A DNA stretch of 64,000 nucleotides from Ethanoligenens harbinense YUAN-3. GTDB taxonomy: Bacteria; Bacillota; Clostridia; Oscillospirales; Ethanoligenentaceae. Positions 1 through 9,574 of the stretch are shown here, piece after piece. The stretch's first letter is position 1, and every line of letters begins with the position of its first letter. A program made the position numbers and the translations under genes. The notes below the pieces were generated by a model. The model had not been told where the DNA came from. It did not search any database and saw only the letters and a program-made list of their open reading frames with translations. The stretch is taken from positions 997,310 through 1,061,309 of the forward strand of contig NC_014828.1 of assembly GCF_000178115.2 (NCBI RefSeq). Reading direction: 5' to 3'.

Positions 1-486
1 GCGGTCATCGACGAGGAGATCATCACCAGCGCCCGCCGCTACCATACGATCACCGAAGCGAAGAACGGGGCGGGCGCCGTGCCTATCCGCACCGAAAGAG
101 GCTGGGTACATATCGCACATGGTGTGCGCAACACCGCTGCCGGTCTGCGTTATGTCATCTACGCGTTTGCCACTGATCTGAACGAGCCTTGGAAAGTGAA
201 TGCCGAGCCGGGCGGATTCCTGATCGCGCCGCTTGAAGGGGAGCGCGTGGGCGATGTTTCCAACGTCGTGTTTACCAATGGCGCAGTTGTGGATGAAAAT
301 GAGAATGTTTATATCTATTATGCATCCAGCGATACCCGCGTACACGTAGCGTCCACCACGCTGGACCGATTGGTCGATTATGTGTTCAACACGCCAGCAG
401 ATGCTCTGCGCTCGGTAAAATGCGTGGAACAGCGCTGTGACATGATTCGCAAAAACCTTGATATTCTGGGGAAAGAGAAGCAGTAA
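1..486 (+). CDS. GH130 beta-mannoside phosphorylase (3' part)
   Basis: The reading frame is open from base 1, so the 5' end of the gene lies outside the window; about 161 C-terminal residues are seen. The segment ([20 protein letters not shown], then [14 protein letters not shown] and EPGGFLIAP) fits glycoside hydrolase family 130, in particular 4-O-beta-D-mannosyl-D-glucose phosphorylases, which split Man-beta-1,4-Glc with phosphate in the cytoplasm to give mannose 1-phosphate and glucose. It is followed after 2 bases by a SASA-type esterase and then a GH113-like mannanase, which supports a beta-mannan or glucomannan utilisation operon. The family call is from recognition of conserved segments. 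The exact substrate (mannosylglucose or mannobiose) cannot be settled from the fragment. Confidence 0.8.
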   Translation, partial: AVIDEEIITSARRYHTITEAKNGAGAVPIRTERGWVHIAHGVRNTAAGLRYVIYAFATDLNEPWKVNAEPGGFLIAPLEGERVGDVSNVVFTNGAVVDENENVYIYYASSDTRVHVASTTLDRLVDYVFNTPADALRSVKCVEQRCDMIRKNLDILGKEKQ

Positions 487-488
487 TC

Positions 489-2015
489 ATGCCTAAAACG
501 AAAATGCGTCCCGCCGCAATATTTTCCGATCATATGGTTGTTCAGAGGGAAAAAGACATCGACGTATTCGGCGCCGGCGTTAATGATCGGACAGTCACGG
601 TGGAGATGGACGGAAACGAGGTTTCCACACCGGTAGAAGCGGGCTTTTGGAGAGTGTCTTTGCCGTCGGTGCCCATAGGCGGACCCTATACGATGACGAT
701 TACGGACGGGACGGATACCGTTTGCTTTCATGATATCCTGGCCGGTGAAGTATGGCTGGCCGGCGGGCAGAGCAATATGGAACTGGAGTTGCGGAATTGC
801 CTGAATGGCGAAGAAGAAGTGGCGCAGTCCGGCAACGACTGCATCCGCTTTTTCAATGTTCCTAAATTCGCGTGGGAAGGCGAGCAACTGTATGAGGCGG
901 AGGACGTATCCTCCTGGCAAGTCTGCGGAGCGAAGACATCCGCAACAATGTCGGCCGTGGCTTATTTCTGTGCACGGAAATTGCAGGAGGCATTAAATGT
1001 CCCGGTGGGTATCATTGATTGCTATTGGGGCGGCACGTCCATCAGTTGTTGGATGGATGAAGAGCAGCTTGCGCGCACGAAAGCCGGGCAGCGCTATCTG
1101 GATGATTATGCGGCACTGGTGGGTGATAAAACCGAAGAGCAGTACGACGCGGAGATGGAAGCTTATTTCCGGGACTGGAACGCTTGGAATGCGCGCGTGC
1201 AGGCCATGCGCGCCAAAGACCCGGATGTCACCTGGGAAACGCTGAATGCCGAATGCGGGGTATGTCCGTGGCCCCAGCCTGCCGGCAGGAAATCACCATT
1301 CCGTCCGTCGGGTCTCTACCATACGATGATTGCGCGGGTGAAACCTTACACCGTCCGTGGATTTTTGTATTATCAGGGCGAGGAAGATGAGACCCGCTGT
1401 ACGGATTATGGTGAAATGCTGGGTTATCTTATCGGCCAGTGGCGCGGTGACTGGGAAGATGCCGAACTACCTTTCGTGTTTGTGCAACTTCCCCGTTTTG
1501 TCAGCAAAGCCGATTATGACAAGGGTGAGGACACCCGTCATTGGTGTATCCTGCGTGAAAACCAGTGGCGCGTGTCTCGCACAATTAAAAACACAGCGCT
1601 TGCTGTCACCATCGATTGTGGAGAATTCGACAATATCCACCCGCTGGACAAACAGACTGTGGGTAAGCGTTTGGCTTTGCAGGCGCTCAAAACAGTCTAT
1701 GGAAGATCGGTTGCCGCGGATGGGCCTGCGTTCCATATCGTCCGCCCGGAAAGCGGCGGTATGCGAATCTGGTTTGTGGAGGCAGATGGCCTGCATTTTC
1801 AAGGTGGCAAAGGCGTGGGCTTTGAGGTGGCCGGCGCGGATGGCGTGTATCATTCGGCGGAAGCGGTTATCAAGGGGAAAACAGTATTTGTAAGATCCGG
1901 TGATGTTCCGGTTCCTTGCTATGTACGCTATGCGTGGTTTAGCTGGGGAGAAGTTTCACTGTTCAATGCCCACGGCCTGCCTGCCACGCCATTCCGCAGC
2001 CGCCGCTGTTATTAA
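489..2015 (+). CDS. SASA-family carbohydrate esterase (sialate O-acetylesterase-like)
   Basis: A 508-residue protein with the SASA/SGNH-like hallmark GGQSNMEL near residues 90-98, where the serine is the expected nucleophile, and later blocks (YYQGEED near 295, DNIHPLDK near 385 containing the expected catalytic Asp/His) typical of the sialate O-acetylesterase / acetyl-xylan-esterase-like family. No signal peptide is visible, so it probably acts on imported oligosaccharides. The ATG follows the upstream stop by 2 bases with a GGGAAAGAGAAG ribosome site inside the upstream gene, so the two are translationally close. In this mannan context it is probably an acetyl-mannooligosaccharide esterase removing acetyl groups before phosphorolysis. 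That substrate is inference. Confidence 0.75.
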   Translation: MPKTKMRPAAIFSDHMVVQREKDIDVFGAGVNDRTVTVEMDGNEVSTPVEAGFWRVSLPSVPIGGPYTMTITDGTDTVCFHDILAGEVWLAGGQSNMELELRNCLNGEEEVAQSGNDCIRFFNVPKFAWEGEQLYEAEDVSSWQVCGAKTSATMSAVAYFCARKLQEALNVPVGIIDCYWGGTSISCWMDEEQLARTKAGQRYLDDYAALVGDKTEEQYDAEMEAYFRDWNAWNARVQAMRAKDPDVTWETLNAECGVCPWPQPAGRKSPFRPSGLYHTMIARVKPYTVRGFLYYQGEEDETRCTDYGEMLGYLIGQWRGDWEDAELPFVFVQLPRFVSKADYDKGEDTRHWCILRENQWRVSRTIKNTALAVTIDCGEFDNIHPLDKQTVGKRLALQALKTVYGRSVAADGPAFHIVRPESGGMRIWFVEADGLHFQGGKGVGFEVAGADGVYHSAEAVIKGKTVFVRSGDVPVPCYVRYAWFSWGEVSLFNAHGLPATPFRSRRCY

Positions 2016-2056
2016 GCGGTGGGTATCTGCCATCCGGGAAATAAATAGGGTATAAA

Positions 2057-3031
2057 ATGGAATTTATATATGGTGTGACATTTCTTCCTTTTGGTAGAAG
2101 AGGCACGTTGCAAGGTAAGGAAGCATATAAAAGTTTGCGGTTAATGAAAGAGGGGACAGCTGCCACGCATGTGATTTTTGCACCTGCGGGCATACAGCAA
2201 ACGCCGCAATCCGAAAATATTGATTTTTCAGGTCCACACACTTTTTCGGATGAAGAACTCTGTGGCATGATCTCATATGCGCAGTTGATGGGATTACAGG
2301 TTATTTTGAAGCCCACTGTAAATTGCGCAAATGGAGTCTGGCGCGCGCACATTAATTTTTTCGATAACGAAGTTCCCTGTGAGCCTAAATGGAGAAATTG
2401 GTTTGCTTCACATGAGGCGTTTCAACTGCATTACGCCGCGCTGGCGGAAAAAACCGGCTGCGTGATGTTCATCACTGGTTGTGAAATGGTGATGGCGCAG
2501 CGGCGGGAAGCGGAGTGGCGTGACTTGATCGCTAAAGTGAAACAGGTATACAGCGGCCCTGTGTCTTACAATACCGATAAGTATCAGGAAGATCAGGTGC
2601 GCTGGTGGGACTGCGTGGATGTGATCTCCTCCAGCGGATATTATCCGTTTGAATCTTGGGGAAATGAACTGGATCGCATAGAAACAGTGGTAAAACAATA
2701 TAGGAAGCCATTTTTCTTCGCAGAAGCCGGGTGCATGTCCATTCACGGATCTGGATCCGTACCGAATGATTGGTCTGTAAGAGGTGCACCGGACATGGAG
2801 GAACAAGCGCGATGGTTCCAGGAAATGTTTATGCATACGGATCGGTGCCCATGGATGCAGGGGTTTGGCATGTGGGAATGGCCTGCCCGGCTGTATTCCT
2901 CTGCCGATGCTGCGGAGGATATAAGTTATTGTTTTTATGCCAAGCCTGCGGAGCGGGCCATCGCGGCATATTATGCGGCGAAGAGCGGCCGTGCCTCATC
3001 TGAATGGCAGCCTGGCCCGAATCGCGGCTGA
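2057..3031 (+). CDS. GH113-like endo-beta-1,4-mannanase, cytoplasmic
   Basis: A 324-residue TIM-barrel-type glycoside hydrolase without a signal peptide. The sequence has a Glu in FITGCEMVMA (E143) as probable acid/base and a Glu in FFFAEAGCMS (E223) as probable nucleophile. The 80-residue spacing and surrounding motifs fit GH113 mannanases of Firmicutes. It lies 41 bases after the esterase on the same strand and would cleave mannooligosaccharides internally, feeding the GH130 phosphorylase. A generic glycosidase-like TIM barrel of related clan is the alternative. The annotation fits the neighbourhood but was not tested by alignment. Confidence 0.65.
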   Translation: MEFIYGVTFLPFGRRGTLQGKEAYKSLRLMKEGTAATHVIFAPAGIQQTPQSENIDFSGPHTFSDEELCGMISYAQLMGLQVILKPTVNCANGVWRAHINFFDNEVPCEPKWRNWFASHEAFQLHYAALAEKTGCVMFITGCEMVMAQRREAEWRDLIAKVKQVYSGPVSYNTDKYQEDQVRWWDCVDVISSSGYYPFESWGNELDRIETVVKQYRKPFFFAEAGCMSIHGSGSVPNDWSVRGAPDMEEQARWFQEMFMHTDRCPWMQGFGMWEWPARLYSSADAAEDISYCFYAKPAERAIAAYYAAKSGRASSEWQPGPNRG

Positions 3032-3058
3032 GTAAAATTTTATCCGAAAACGTGTGTT

Positions 3059-3097
3059 CAAAAGTTCTTCGGACAGTTGGTGTCTGAGGAACTTTTG
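3059..3097. other. 17-bp hairpin in the mannanase-MCP gap
   Basis: Two 17-base arms (3059-3075 and 3081-3097) pair completely as RNA on the plus strand (two G-U pairs) around a 5-base loop. No T-run follows on either strand, so a simple intrinsic terminator is not certain. It may end the mannan operon transcript or stabilise its 3' end. The remaining 3098-3285 shows no other clear signal. Confidence 0.5.
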
Positions 3098-3285
3098 GTA
3101 CATAAAACAGATTTTTACTTCAGCGGTTTGACAGGCAGGGTCCGTGTATCCATTCAGTCTGGTTGTAAAATGGTCTTGGGTTTGTTTTGCGGTGCGGGCT
3201 TTCAGATTTTAAGAACACGCCAAGCTTTGCCGTTTTTCTTGGTTGGACAGGATGCGTGTGTGAATGTCTAAAAAGGGGAAAGACC

Positions 3286-6147
3286 ATGAAAAAAGTTATA
3301 AAGAAAAAGCGCATGAAATTCGACAGGGTTCCCCATCAGCGCATCGAATTTGGTCGGATCAAAGAGAGGCTCGTAAAATGGTTTATGAGCCGCAGCTTCT
3401 CAGAACGGTTGATTGTTTCGTTTCTCTTTGTGGCACTGGTTGGCAATATCCTGATCGGTATCGTCGGCGTTTTCAATATTGTCAAAATCAGCAATGTGGC
3501 GAGTGAGATCTACAAAAAAAATCTGGTTTCTCTTACACCGCTCAATAAAATTCAGACGGATGCGTTTTCGATTCAATCTCTGTTGAAGGATAAAGCAATC
3601 AACTCGAGTGATAATTACGACCAGGAACTCTCAAATCTTCAACAGGACATTTTGAATCAGCTCAGCGCGTTCAGTGAATATGCCGATTCAAATGCAGAGA
3701 AGCAAGATGTATCCGCGCTTGCCGCCGATCTCGGCACAATCATGAACGGTGCGCAAATCCTTAACCGCACGTTTGGGCTGGGCGATGTGGCGCAGGGGGA
3801 AAAAGTACTCAACGGCGATGTGGCAAACGCAAGCAAAGCGTTCAATCAGGCGATAAATAAGCTCATTGCTTACCAGACAAACGATGCAAAAGCCCAGAAC
3901 TCCGCAAACGCGCAGGCGTTTGTAGCTGCGCTTATTTGGATGGGCGCAGCGCTCGTTTTGTCTCTCGGTTTGTCGCTTTTGCTGGGGGTTTTAATGTCTA
4001 GAGGTCTTTCGCGGCCTATCCGAAAACTGGTTGCCGTGGCGGAGTCCATTTCGGCGGGGGACCTTGGGGTGGACATTGACATGCGTTCCAAAGACGAGTT
4101 TGGCATTCTCGCACAGGCATTTCATAAGATAGCCGATTCCCTGCGGGCACTGAAGGGCGATGTCGATACGCTGATTGCCGGAGCGGTGGACGGAAAACTG
4201 GATGTGCGTGCCGATACAGCCGCGCATCAGGGCGCCTACGCTGAAATCATTGACGGCGTAAACCGTTCGCTGGATGCCATCGAAACGCCGATCAATATGG
4301 CCGCATCCTATATCGAGCGCATCAGCCGCGGCGAGATGCCCGATCTGATCACGGAAGAATACCGCGGCGATTTCAATAAGATTAAGGATAACCTCAACAC
4401 CTGCATCCAGTCGATCAACGCGCTTATACAGGATGCGAACGTGCTCACGCGGGATGCCATGCAGGGGAAACTTTCGGCCAGAGCTAACGCGGAAAGACAT
4501 CAGGGCGATTACAGGAAGATTATCGACGGTGTGAACAATACACTGGATGCAATCATCCGTCCCTTGGCTACCTCCGCCGATTACCTTGAAAAAATCAGCA
4601 GTGGCAATATACCGGATGAAATCACGGACGAATTTGTGGGCGATTTCAACCTGATCAAAAACAATCTGAACACCTGCATTCGCTCCATCAACGCGCTGGT
4701 TAAGGACGCCAATCTGCTTTCGGCTGCGGCAGTGGAGGGGCAGCTTTCCGTCCGGGCGGATGCCGGGTGTCATCAGGGCAGCTACCGGAAAGTAATCGAG
4801 GGCGTAAATGCCGCAATAGACGCAATCGTCAGTCCGCTGGAGGTGGCGGCCGACTATGTGGACAAAATCAGCCGAGGCGATCTGCCGGACTGTATCACAG
4901 ACGAGTATAAAGGCGGATTCAACCGCATCAGAAACAGCCTCAACGGCTGCATCGGGGCTATCCGTAAACTGATCGGCGATACCAGGATGCTGGAGCAGGC
5001 GGCGGAATGCGGCAATCTGTCCGTGCGCGCGGATGTTGAAAAGCACCAGGGCGATTATAAAGCCATCATCGAAGGCTTCAATGATACGCTGGACCAGTTT
5101 GTCCATCCGATACAGGAGGCCTCCGCGGTTCTTCAGGAGGTGGCCAAAGGCAACCTGCGAACGAAAGTCACAGGCGACTATCCGGGTGATTTTGTCCAGA
5201 TCAAGGATGGGTTGAACGACACGGTTGATTCGCTGTCCGCATACGTCGGCGAAATATCGAAGACCCTGTTTTCCATGGCGCGTGGTAACCTCAATGTGGA
5301 TATCCGGACGGAATTCCAGGGCGATTTTGCGGAAATCAAGGATTCCATCCAGAATATCATCGTTTCGTTTGAGGAAACCCTGCGCGCTATTCAGACGACC
5401 TCCGACAGAGTGGCCTCCAGCTCCAAAGAGGTGGCGGGAGCCAGCCAACTGTTGTCGCAGGGCGCGACTGAGCAGGCAAGCACGATGGAAGAGTTTACGT
5501 CGTCGCTCGGCAGCCTCACGGAAAAAACAAAAGCGAATTCCATGAGTGCGCAGGAGGCTAGGCAGATCACCGTCAAGGTTCAGGATGGCGCCTCACTGGG
5601 CAACGAGAAAATGAAAAGCATGCTGGAAGCGATGCAGGCGATCGGGGAATCGTCGAACAATATCGGCAAAATTATCAAGACCATAGATGAAATTGCTTTT
5701 CAGACGAACATTCTGGCTCTGAATGCGGCGGTGGAGGCGGCCAGAGCGGGCCAGAACGGTAAAGGCTTTGCGGTCGTGGCCGAAGAGGTGCGTAGCCTGG
5801 CCGGGCGCAGCGCACAGGCGGCAAAAGATACTACCGAACTGATCGAAAATTCCATTCAGAAAAGTGAGCTTGGCCTGAAAATCGCGCAGGATACGGCTCA
5901 GGCGCTGCAGACGATGCTGTCTTTGGTGGATCAGTCGGCGATGTTGGTCAAAAGCATTTCAAACGATTCTGATGAGCAGGCAAACAGTCTTGTTGAGATT
6001 GATAAGGGATTGAAGCAGGTTTCGGAAATCGTGCAGACTAATTCGGCTACCTCGGAAGAGACGGCCGCGCTGAGTGAGGAACTTTCATCGCAGGCCAAGA
6101 TCCTGAAAACGCAGGTTTCAAAATTTTTGTTGCACACAGAGGCGTAA
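3286..6147 (+). CDS. Methyl-accepting chemotaxis protein with poly-HAMP array
   Basis: A 953-residue chemoreceptor. The start is the ATG preceded by AAAAGGGGAAAGACC; an upstream in-frame ATG at 3187 has no ribosome site. Membrane segments lie near residues 42-65 and 211-237 and flank a short four-helix-type ligand domain. A canonical HAMP (238-290) is followed by about nine further HAMP-like units to roughly residue 720, alternating two types, one with HQGxYxxIIxGVN and one with GDFxxIKxxLN, in a period of about 93 residues per pair. The C-terminal signalling domain has the conserved hairpin tip [20 protein letters not shown] at about 802-821, which contacts CheA/CheW. It directly follows the mannan genes, so it may sense a plant polysaccharide-derived ligand. 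That ligand is inference only. Confidence 0.93.
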   Translation: MKKVIKKKRMKFDRVPHQRIEFGRIKERLVKWFMSRSFSERLIVSFLFVALVGNILIGIVGVFNIVKISNVASEIYKKNLVSLTPLNKIQTDAFSIQSLLKDKAINSSDNYDQELSNLQQDILNQLSAFSEYADSNAEKQDVSALAADLGTIMNGAQILNRTFGLGDVAQGEKVLNGDVANASKAFNQAINKLIAYQTNDAKAQNSANAQAFVAALIWMGAALVLSLGLSLLLGVLMSRGLSRPIRKLVAVAESISAGDLGVDIDMRSKDEFGILAQAFHKIADSLRALKGDVDTLIAGAVDGKLDVRADTAAHQGAYAEIIDGVNRSLDAIETPINMAASYIERISRGEMPDLITEEYRGDFNKIKDNLNTCIQSINALIQDANVLTRDAMQGKLSARANAERHQGDYRKIIDGVNNTLDAIIRPLATSADYLEKISSGNIPDEITDEFVGDFNLIKNNLNTCIRSINALVKDANLLSAAAVEGQLSVRADAGCHQGSYRKVIEGVNAAIDAIVSPLEVAADYVDKISRGDLPDCITDEYKGGFNRIRNSLNGCIGAIRKLIGDTRMLEQAAECGNLSVRADVEKHQGDYKAIIEGFNDTLDQFVHPIQEASAVLQEVAKGNLRTKVTGDYPGDFVQIKDGLNDTVDSLSAYVGEISKTLFSMARGNLNVDIRTEFQGDFAEIKDSIQNIIVSFEETLRAIQTTSDRVASSSKEVAGASQLLSQGATEQASTMEEFTSSLGSLTEKTKANSMSAQEARQITVKVQDGASLGNEKMKSMLEAMQAIGESSNNIGKIIKTIDEIAFQTNILALNAAVEAARAGQNGKGFAVVAEEVRSLAGRSAQAAKDTTELIENSIQKSELGLKIAQDTAQALQTMLSLVDQSAMLVKSISNDSDEQANSLVEIDKGLKQVSEIVQTNSATSEETAALSEELSSQAKILKTQVSKFLLHTEA

Positions 6148-6423
6148 TCTACGCAGGCATTGCCGAAAGTTTTTTGCAGATTCAAAGTTGCCGTAAGGCG
6201 TCGCCACCGGGCGTATACATGCTCTCATAGGTAAAACGTGATGCATTTGTCTTAAAAATGCATCATGTGAGTCTAAAAATACTTTTAGACTGCTAAAAAA
6301 CATTATAGTCAGAATTAGACGTGGAGCCGTACAGGCATGTAAAAGCCCGCCGTTAAGCGGGCTTTTCAGTGGTGGAGGCAAGGTGCACAAAGCCAACGTC
6401 CAGCGTCGGGTTCACGGTCTGCG
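6148..6423. terminator. Hairpin-rich gap with bidirectional terminator
   Basis: After the MCP stop there are three hairpins: arms at 6240-6248/6256-6264, a perfect 8-bp stem 6271-6278/6283-6290, and a classical terminator 6341-6350/6357-6366 (AAAAGCCCGC with GCGGGCTTTT). The last has T-runs in both directions and can end the MCP transcript from the left and the LacI remnant from the right. No gene is seen here. Confidence 0.75.
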
Positions 6424-6684
6424 CTATGCTTGTGAGGGTGGAAAGCGGTAATTGCCCCAATCTGCGCGTGTGATCTTCCAGTCTGCGACGCCGATGGTCA
6501 ACGGTGTGGGGCTTTTACTCTTGCGGCGTTTGGGAGGCACATAACCCATCTGGTGGGCAATCTCCAGAATCAGTCGCCGCGTCTTCGGGCTGACCGCCAT
6601 GGCCGAACAGATGGTTGCGGAAATGTTTGCTTTGCATATCAAGGGTGACAGTACGATCGCTACTACTGCGGTGTGTCTGGCCAA
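6424..6684 (-). pseudogene. Remnant of a LacI-family regulator (N-terminal part)
   Basis: The minus-strand frame encodes 86 residues containing the C-terminal half of a LacI-type helix-turn-helix and hinge (VSPKTRRLILEIAHQMGYVP, then TIGVADW, the usual first strand of the sugar-binding domain). It then stops at GNYRFPPSQA. The first recognition helices are poorly conserved and about nine residues longer than usual between the start of the domain and VSPKTRR. The whole periplasmic-binding-protein-like effector domain (about 270 residues) is missing. It is therefore a degraded regulator gene. Given its position it may once have controlled the mannan or glycerol-phosphate genes. The call rests on the short conserved motif. 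Confidence 0.55.
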
Positions 6685-6888
6685 AGCCGGAAGTGTATGC
6701 CTTGCATAGCAGCGGATTTTACTTGGATTTTACAGATTTTATACGTTACTTGGCTGTTTTACCGGCAGAATTTGAAGTATATTGTAAAAGGTTTCAATGT
6801 GCAAAGCAAACAAGGCACATACGCGATTTCTTAAGTAAAGGCCTGGCAACATCTTTGCTTGGCAGTGCGGTTGTGATACGAGAAACAG

Positions 6889-7425
6889 ATGGATAAAAGT
6901 AAAATTATCCCGTCGATTGTGCGGCTGGATCAGATTCCGGTTGCGGTGCAGTCACAATGTGAACGCGTGAATCTGATGGCCGGAAACATTAACACCCTAG
7001 GGGAGCTGAACGAGCGGCTCCGGTCGTCTGGTAAGCAGGTTTATATCCACATTGACATGATTGGCGGATTAGGGCGCGACAAGGAAGCTGTAACGTTTGT
7101 GGTGGAGAAACTGGGCGTCTCAGGCATCATTACGACCAAAGCGCATTTGATCGTCGCTGCAAAGACGTTGCATTGCAGATGTGTGCAACGGATTTTCGCC
7201 ATCGATACCGCTGCGTTGCAGACCTCTTTTAAGCTGATTGAAAAGCACGAACCGGACGAAATCGAACTGATGCCCGGCTTAATGCCGGATGTTATTCGGA
7301 TAGCCAAATCCCACACGCAGAAGACGCTGATTACCGGCGGCCTGATTCGCAGCGAGCGGCAGGTAGAGCAGGCTCTTGCCAGTGGCGCGGACTATGTTTC
7401 CACGGGCTATGAGGCGCTTTGGTAA
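6889..7425 (+). CDS. glpP: Glycerol-3-phosphate-responsive antiterminator GlpP
   Basis: A 178-residue protein of the GlpP family: N-terminal KIIPSIVRLDQIP, HIDMIGGLGRDKEAV, GIITTKAHLIVAAK, the block EIELMPGLMPDVI and C-terminal ITGGLIRSERQVEQAL, with length as expected. In Bacillus, GlpP with glycerol 3-phosphate binds leader mRNA of glp genes and prevents termination. Here it immediately precedes a ugp-type transporter and a glycerophosphodiesterase whose leaders contain terminator-like hairpins, which makes those its probable targets. Start is the ATG at 6889; the upstream ribosome site is weak (a GAGAAAC stretch). Family assignment is strong, target assignment is inference. Confidence 0.88.
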   Translation: MDKSKIIPSIVRLDQIPVAVQSQCERVNLMAGNINTLGELNERLRSSGKQVYIHIDMIGGLGRDKEAVTFVVEKLGVSGIITTKAHLIVAAKTLHCRCVQRIFAIDTAALQTSFKLIEKHEPDEIELMPGLMPDVIRIAKSHTQKTLITGGLIRSERQVEQALASGADYVSTGYEALW

Positions 7426-7488
7426 TTCCGGTTGCCTTGCAAATGAATGCAATTCGCAGCCGCTATAAAAATGTAGAAACGTAAGGTT

Positions 7489-7575
7489 AGAGGAATTGAG
7501 AAACCTTATGGCACTTTGTCTGACTGTTTTCACACATCGGGCATGGTGTTGTATGGTTCGAGATTCCTCTTTTTG
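7489..7575 (+). terminator. Possible GlpP-controlled leader terminator before ugpA
   Basis: The 311-base gap between glpP and ugpA holds an imperfect long hairpin: AGAGGAAT at 7489-7496 pairs with ATTCCTCT at 7563-7570, AACC 7502-7505 with GGTT 7555-7558, and a run of T follows the 3' arm. This is the arrangement expected for conditional termination in a GlpP leader. The loop is large and partly unpaired, so the structure is only moderately supported. Confidence 0.45.
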
Positions 7576-7736
7576 TTGTGTCGGAATAAACAGAACGAGC
7601 ATACGGGTGGGAAAAAACAGGAGCTGCGCATACCGTTTTTGGTGTGTGGTGTTCCGTTCAGATACTGGGTTGTTATCCGTTTGAAGACGAAACATGCCAA
7701 TGAAATGTGTATCGGAAAAGGATGTGAAAGCTGTAT

Positions 7737-8675
7737 ATGGTCGCAAACGTAGAAGAAAAGCAGGTGGCATATCCGCAGGAACGGGCGAGCACCGGCACCC
7801 ATGTGCCGGAGAAAAAGCCGCTTCTGTCCAGACTGCTGCCTTATCTGTTCATCGCGCCCGCTCTTGCGGTCTTCACTGTGTTTTTGTTCATTCCATTCAT
7901 ACGCACCATTTTTCTCAGCCTGTTTTTGACCAATAGCGTGGGGGAAGCGCGCGTATTCCGGGGGCTTGGCAACTACATACGCCTGTTTACATCTGTCGAC
8001 TACCTCACCGTCATGCTACATACGGTGGTGTTTGCCGCGATTCTGATTGTGGGGGCGATGGGGCTGAGCTTCATCACGTCAAACCTTGCCAATATGAAGG
8101 GCCGCGCGTTTCGTATCTTCCCGATCCTGTTCACCATGCCAATCGCCGCTGCGGCCGGTTCATTCGCCCTACTGTTTGAAAAAATGTTCGACCCCACTGC
8201 CGGCGTCATCAATAAGATGCTGCATGCCAATATCGGCTGGTTCCAGGATCCACATCTTGCCATGCTGTCCATTGGAATGATTTCAATCTGGCTGCTGTCG
8301 GGCGGCAATTTCCTGTATATGTACGCGGGCTTGAAAAACATTCCCAAAGATGTTCTGGAGAGCGCCGAGATCGATGGTGCTTCCGGTCTTGTCAAGCTGT
8401 TCCGCGTGACGGTGCCATGCATGTCCCCGATGCTTTTCTTTATCCTGGTAACCGACATCATCGCTTCGTTCCAGGTGTTCACTCAGATCAATGTAATCAC
8501 GCAGGGTGGGCCGGGTAATGAGACCAATGTGATGGTCTACGGCATCTACCGCGACGCGTTTTTCAATTTCCGGTTCGGCCCGGCCGCAGCGGAGTCGGTC
8601 GTCCTGTTCCTGATTATTTTGGGTGCTACGTTGCTGCAATTCCGCAATGAAAAAAGGATGGTGCATTACAATTGA
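7737..8675 (+). CDS. ugpA: ABC transporter permease, UgpA-like
   Basis: A 312-residue inner-membrane permease of the carbohydrate-uptake type 1 family. About six membrane helices are visible (first at residues 36-60, LFIAPALAVFTVFLFIPF), and the EAA loop appears as ESAEIDGASGLVKLFRVTVP near 204-223, which contacts the ATPase. It overlaps the next permease by four bases (TTGA). With ugpE, ugpB and ugpC it forms a complete importer; together with glpP and glpQ, sn-glycerol 3-phosphate or glycerophosphodiesters are the likely cargo. Sequence alone would also allow a sugar importer. Confidence 0.82.
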   Translation: MVANVEEKQVAYPQERASTGTHVPEKKPLLSRLLPYLFIAPALAVFTVFLFIPFIRTIFLSLFLTNSVGEARVFRGLGNYIRLFTSVDYLTVMLHTVVFAAILIVGAMGLSFITSNLANMKGRAFRIFPILFTMPIAAAAGSFALLFEKMFDPTAGVINKMLHANIGWFQDPHLAMLSIGMISIWLLSGGNFLYMYAGLKNIPKDVLESAEIDGASGLVKLFRVTVPCMSPMLFFILVTDIIASFQVFTQINVITQGGPGNETNVMVYGIYRDAFFNFRFGPAAAESVVLFLIILGATLLQFRNEKRMVHYN

Positions 8676-9502
8676 ACACCGCCGCGAAAATTCAAAAAGC
8701 CGTGCTGTGGGTGGTTGCCCTGTGCATGGCGATCGTTGTGGTCTTTCCGTTTTGGTATATGATTACCATGAGTATATCGCCCGACAGCAAAATCCTTTCC
8801 AATAACATCAACCTGTGGCCGACTACCGTTTATCTGGGGAACTTTGTAAAAGCGTTGACAAAAACCCATCTGGTCCGCCAGTTTTTCAACACGTTTTTTG
8901 TCAGCCTGTCTATCATGGTGCTGAATATCGTAACGTCGCTGTTGGCCTCCTATGCGTTTGCTTTTCTGAAATTCAAAGGTAAAAATATATTATTCTTGCT
9001 CATTCTTTCTACGATGATGATTCCGACGGAGGCCACGCTCATTTCCAACTATCTTGCTATCAGTTCCTGGCATTGGCTGGACACTTATCAGGCGCTTATT
9101 TTGCCGTTTGCGGCCTCAGCGTTGGGCATCTTTCTCTTTCGACAGTATTTTCTTACCATGGCCAGAGAAATACACGAAGCGGCCATGCTTGAAGGTTGCG
9201 GTCACATGCAGTTTGTATGGCTCATTGCCACGCCGCTTGCCCGTCCCATCATCGCGGCGTTTGGTATTACGTCGTTCCTCAGTTCCTGGGGAATGTACCT
9301 GTGGCCATTGCTGGTGACGAGCAAAGACGACATGCGCATGCTCCAGGTGGGCATCAACTCCATGCAGGATGTCGATTCCGTACTCTCGTTCGGCATGGCG
9401 ATCGCCGCCGTCACTCTGGTCACACTGCCCTCGCTCATCCTGTTCATCATCGGACATAAGCATCTGGTCGAAGGGATGATGAGCGGCGCCGTGAAAGGGT
9501 AG
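8672..9502 (+). CDS. ugpE: ABC transporter permease, UgpE-like
   Basis: A 276-residue permease partner starting at a TTG that overlaps the ugpA stop, with AAAAAAGGATGG as ribosome site inside ugpA. Six membrane helices are apparent, beginning with AVLWVVALCMAIVVVFPFWY, and an EAA loop EAAMLEGCGHMQFVWLIATP lies near residues 169-188. Size and topology match MalG/UgpE-type subunits. The tight overlap implies translational coupling with ugpA and 1:1 assembly in the membrane. Confidence 0.82.
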   Translation: MNTAAKIQKAVLWVVALCMAIVVVFPFWYMITMSISPDSKILSNNINLWPTTVYLGNFVKALTKTHLVRQFFNTFFVSLSIMVLNIVTSLLASYAFAFLKFKGKNILFLLILSTMMIPTEATLISNYLAISSWHWLDTYQALILPFAASALGIFLFRQYFLTMAREIHEAAMLEGCGHMQFVWLIATPLARPIIAAFGITSFLSSWGMYLWPLLVTSKDDMRMLQVGINSMQDVDSVLSFGMAIAAVTLVTLPSLILFIIGHKHLVEGMMSGAVKG

Positions 9503-9574
9503 AAACCATCGGATGGTATGACTGTCCGTTCTTATATAGGTTGATGCATACACTGCTGCCATGAAAAGGGGAAA

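Noticed and set aside
3991..5448. A 485-codon minus-strand frame opposite the chemoreceptor
   Set aside because: It mirrors the internal repeats of the HAMP array and has no independent signal.
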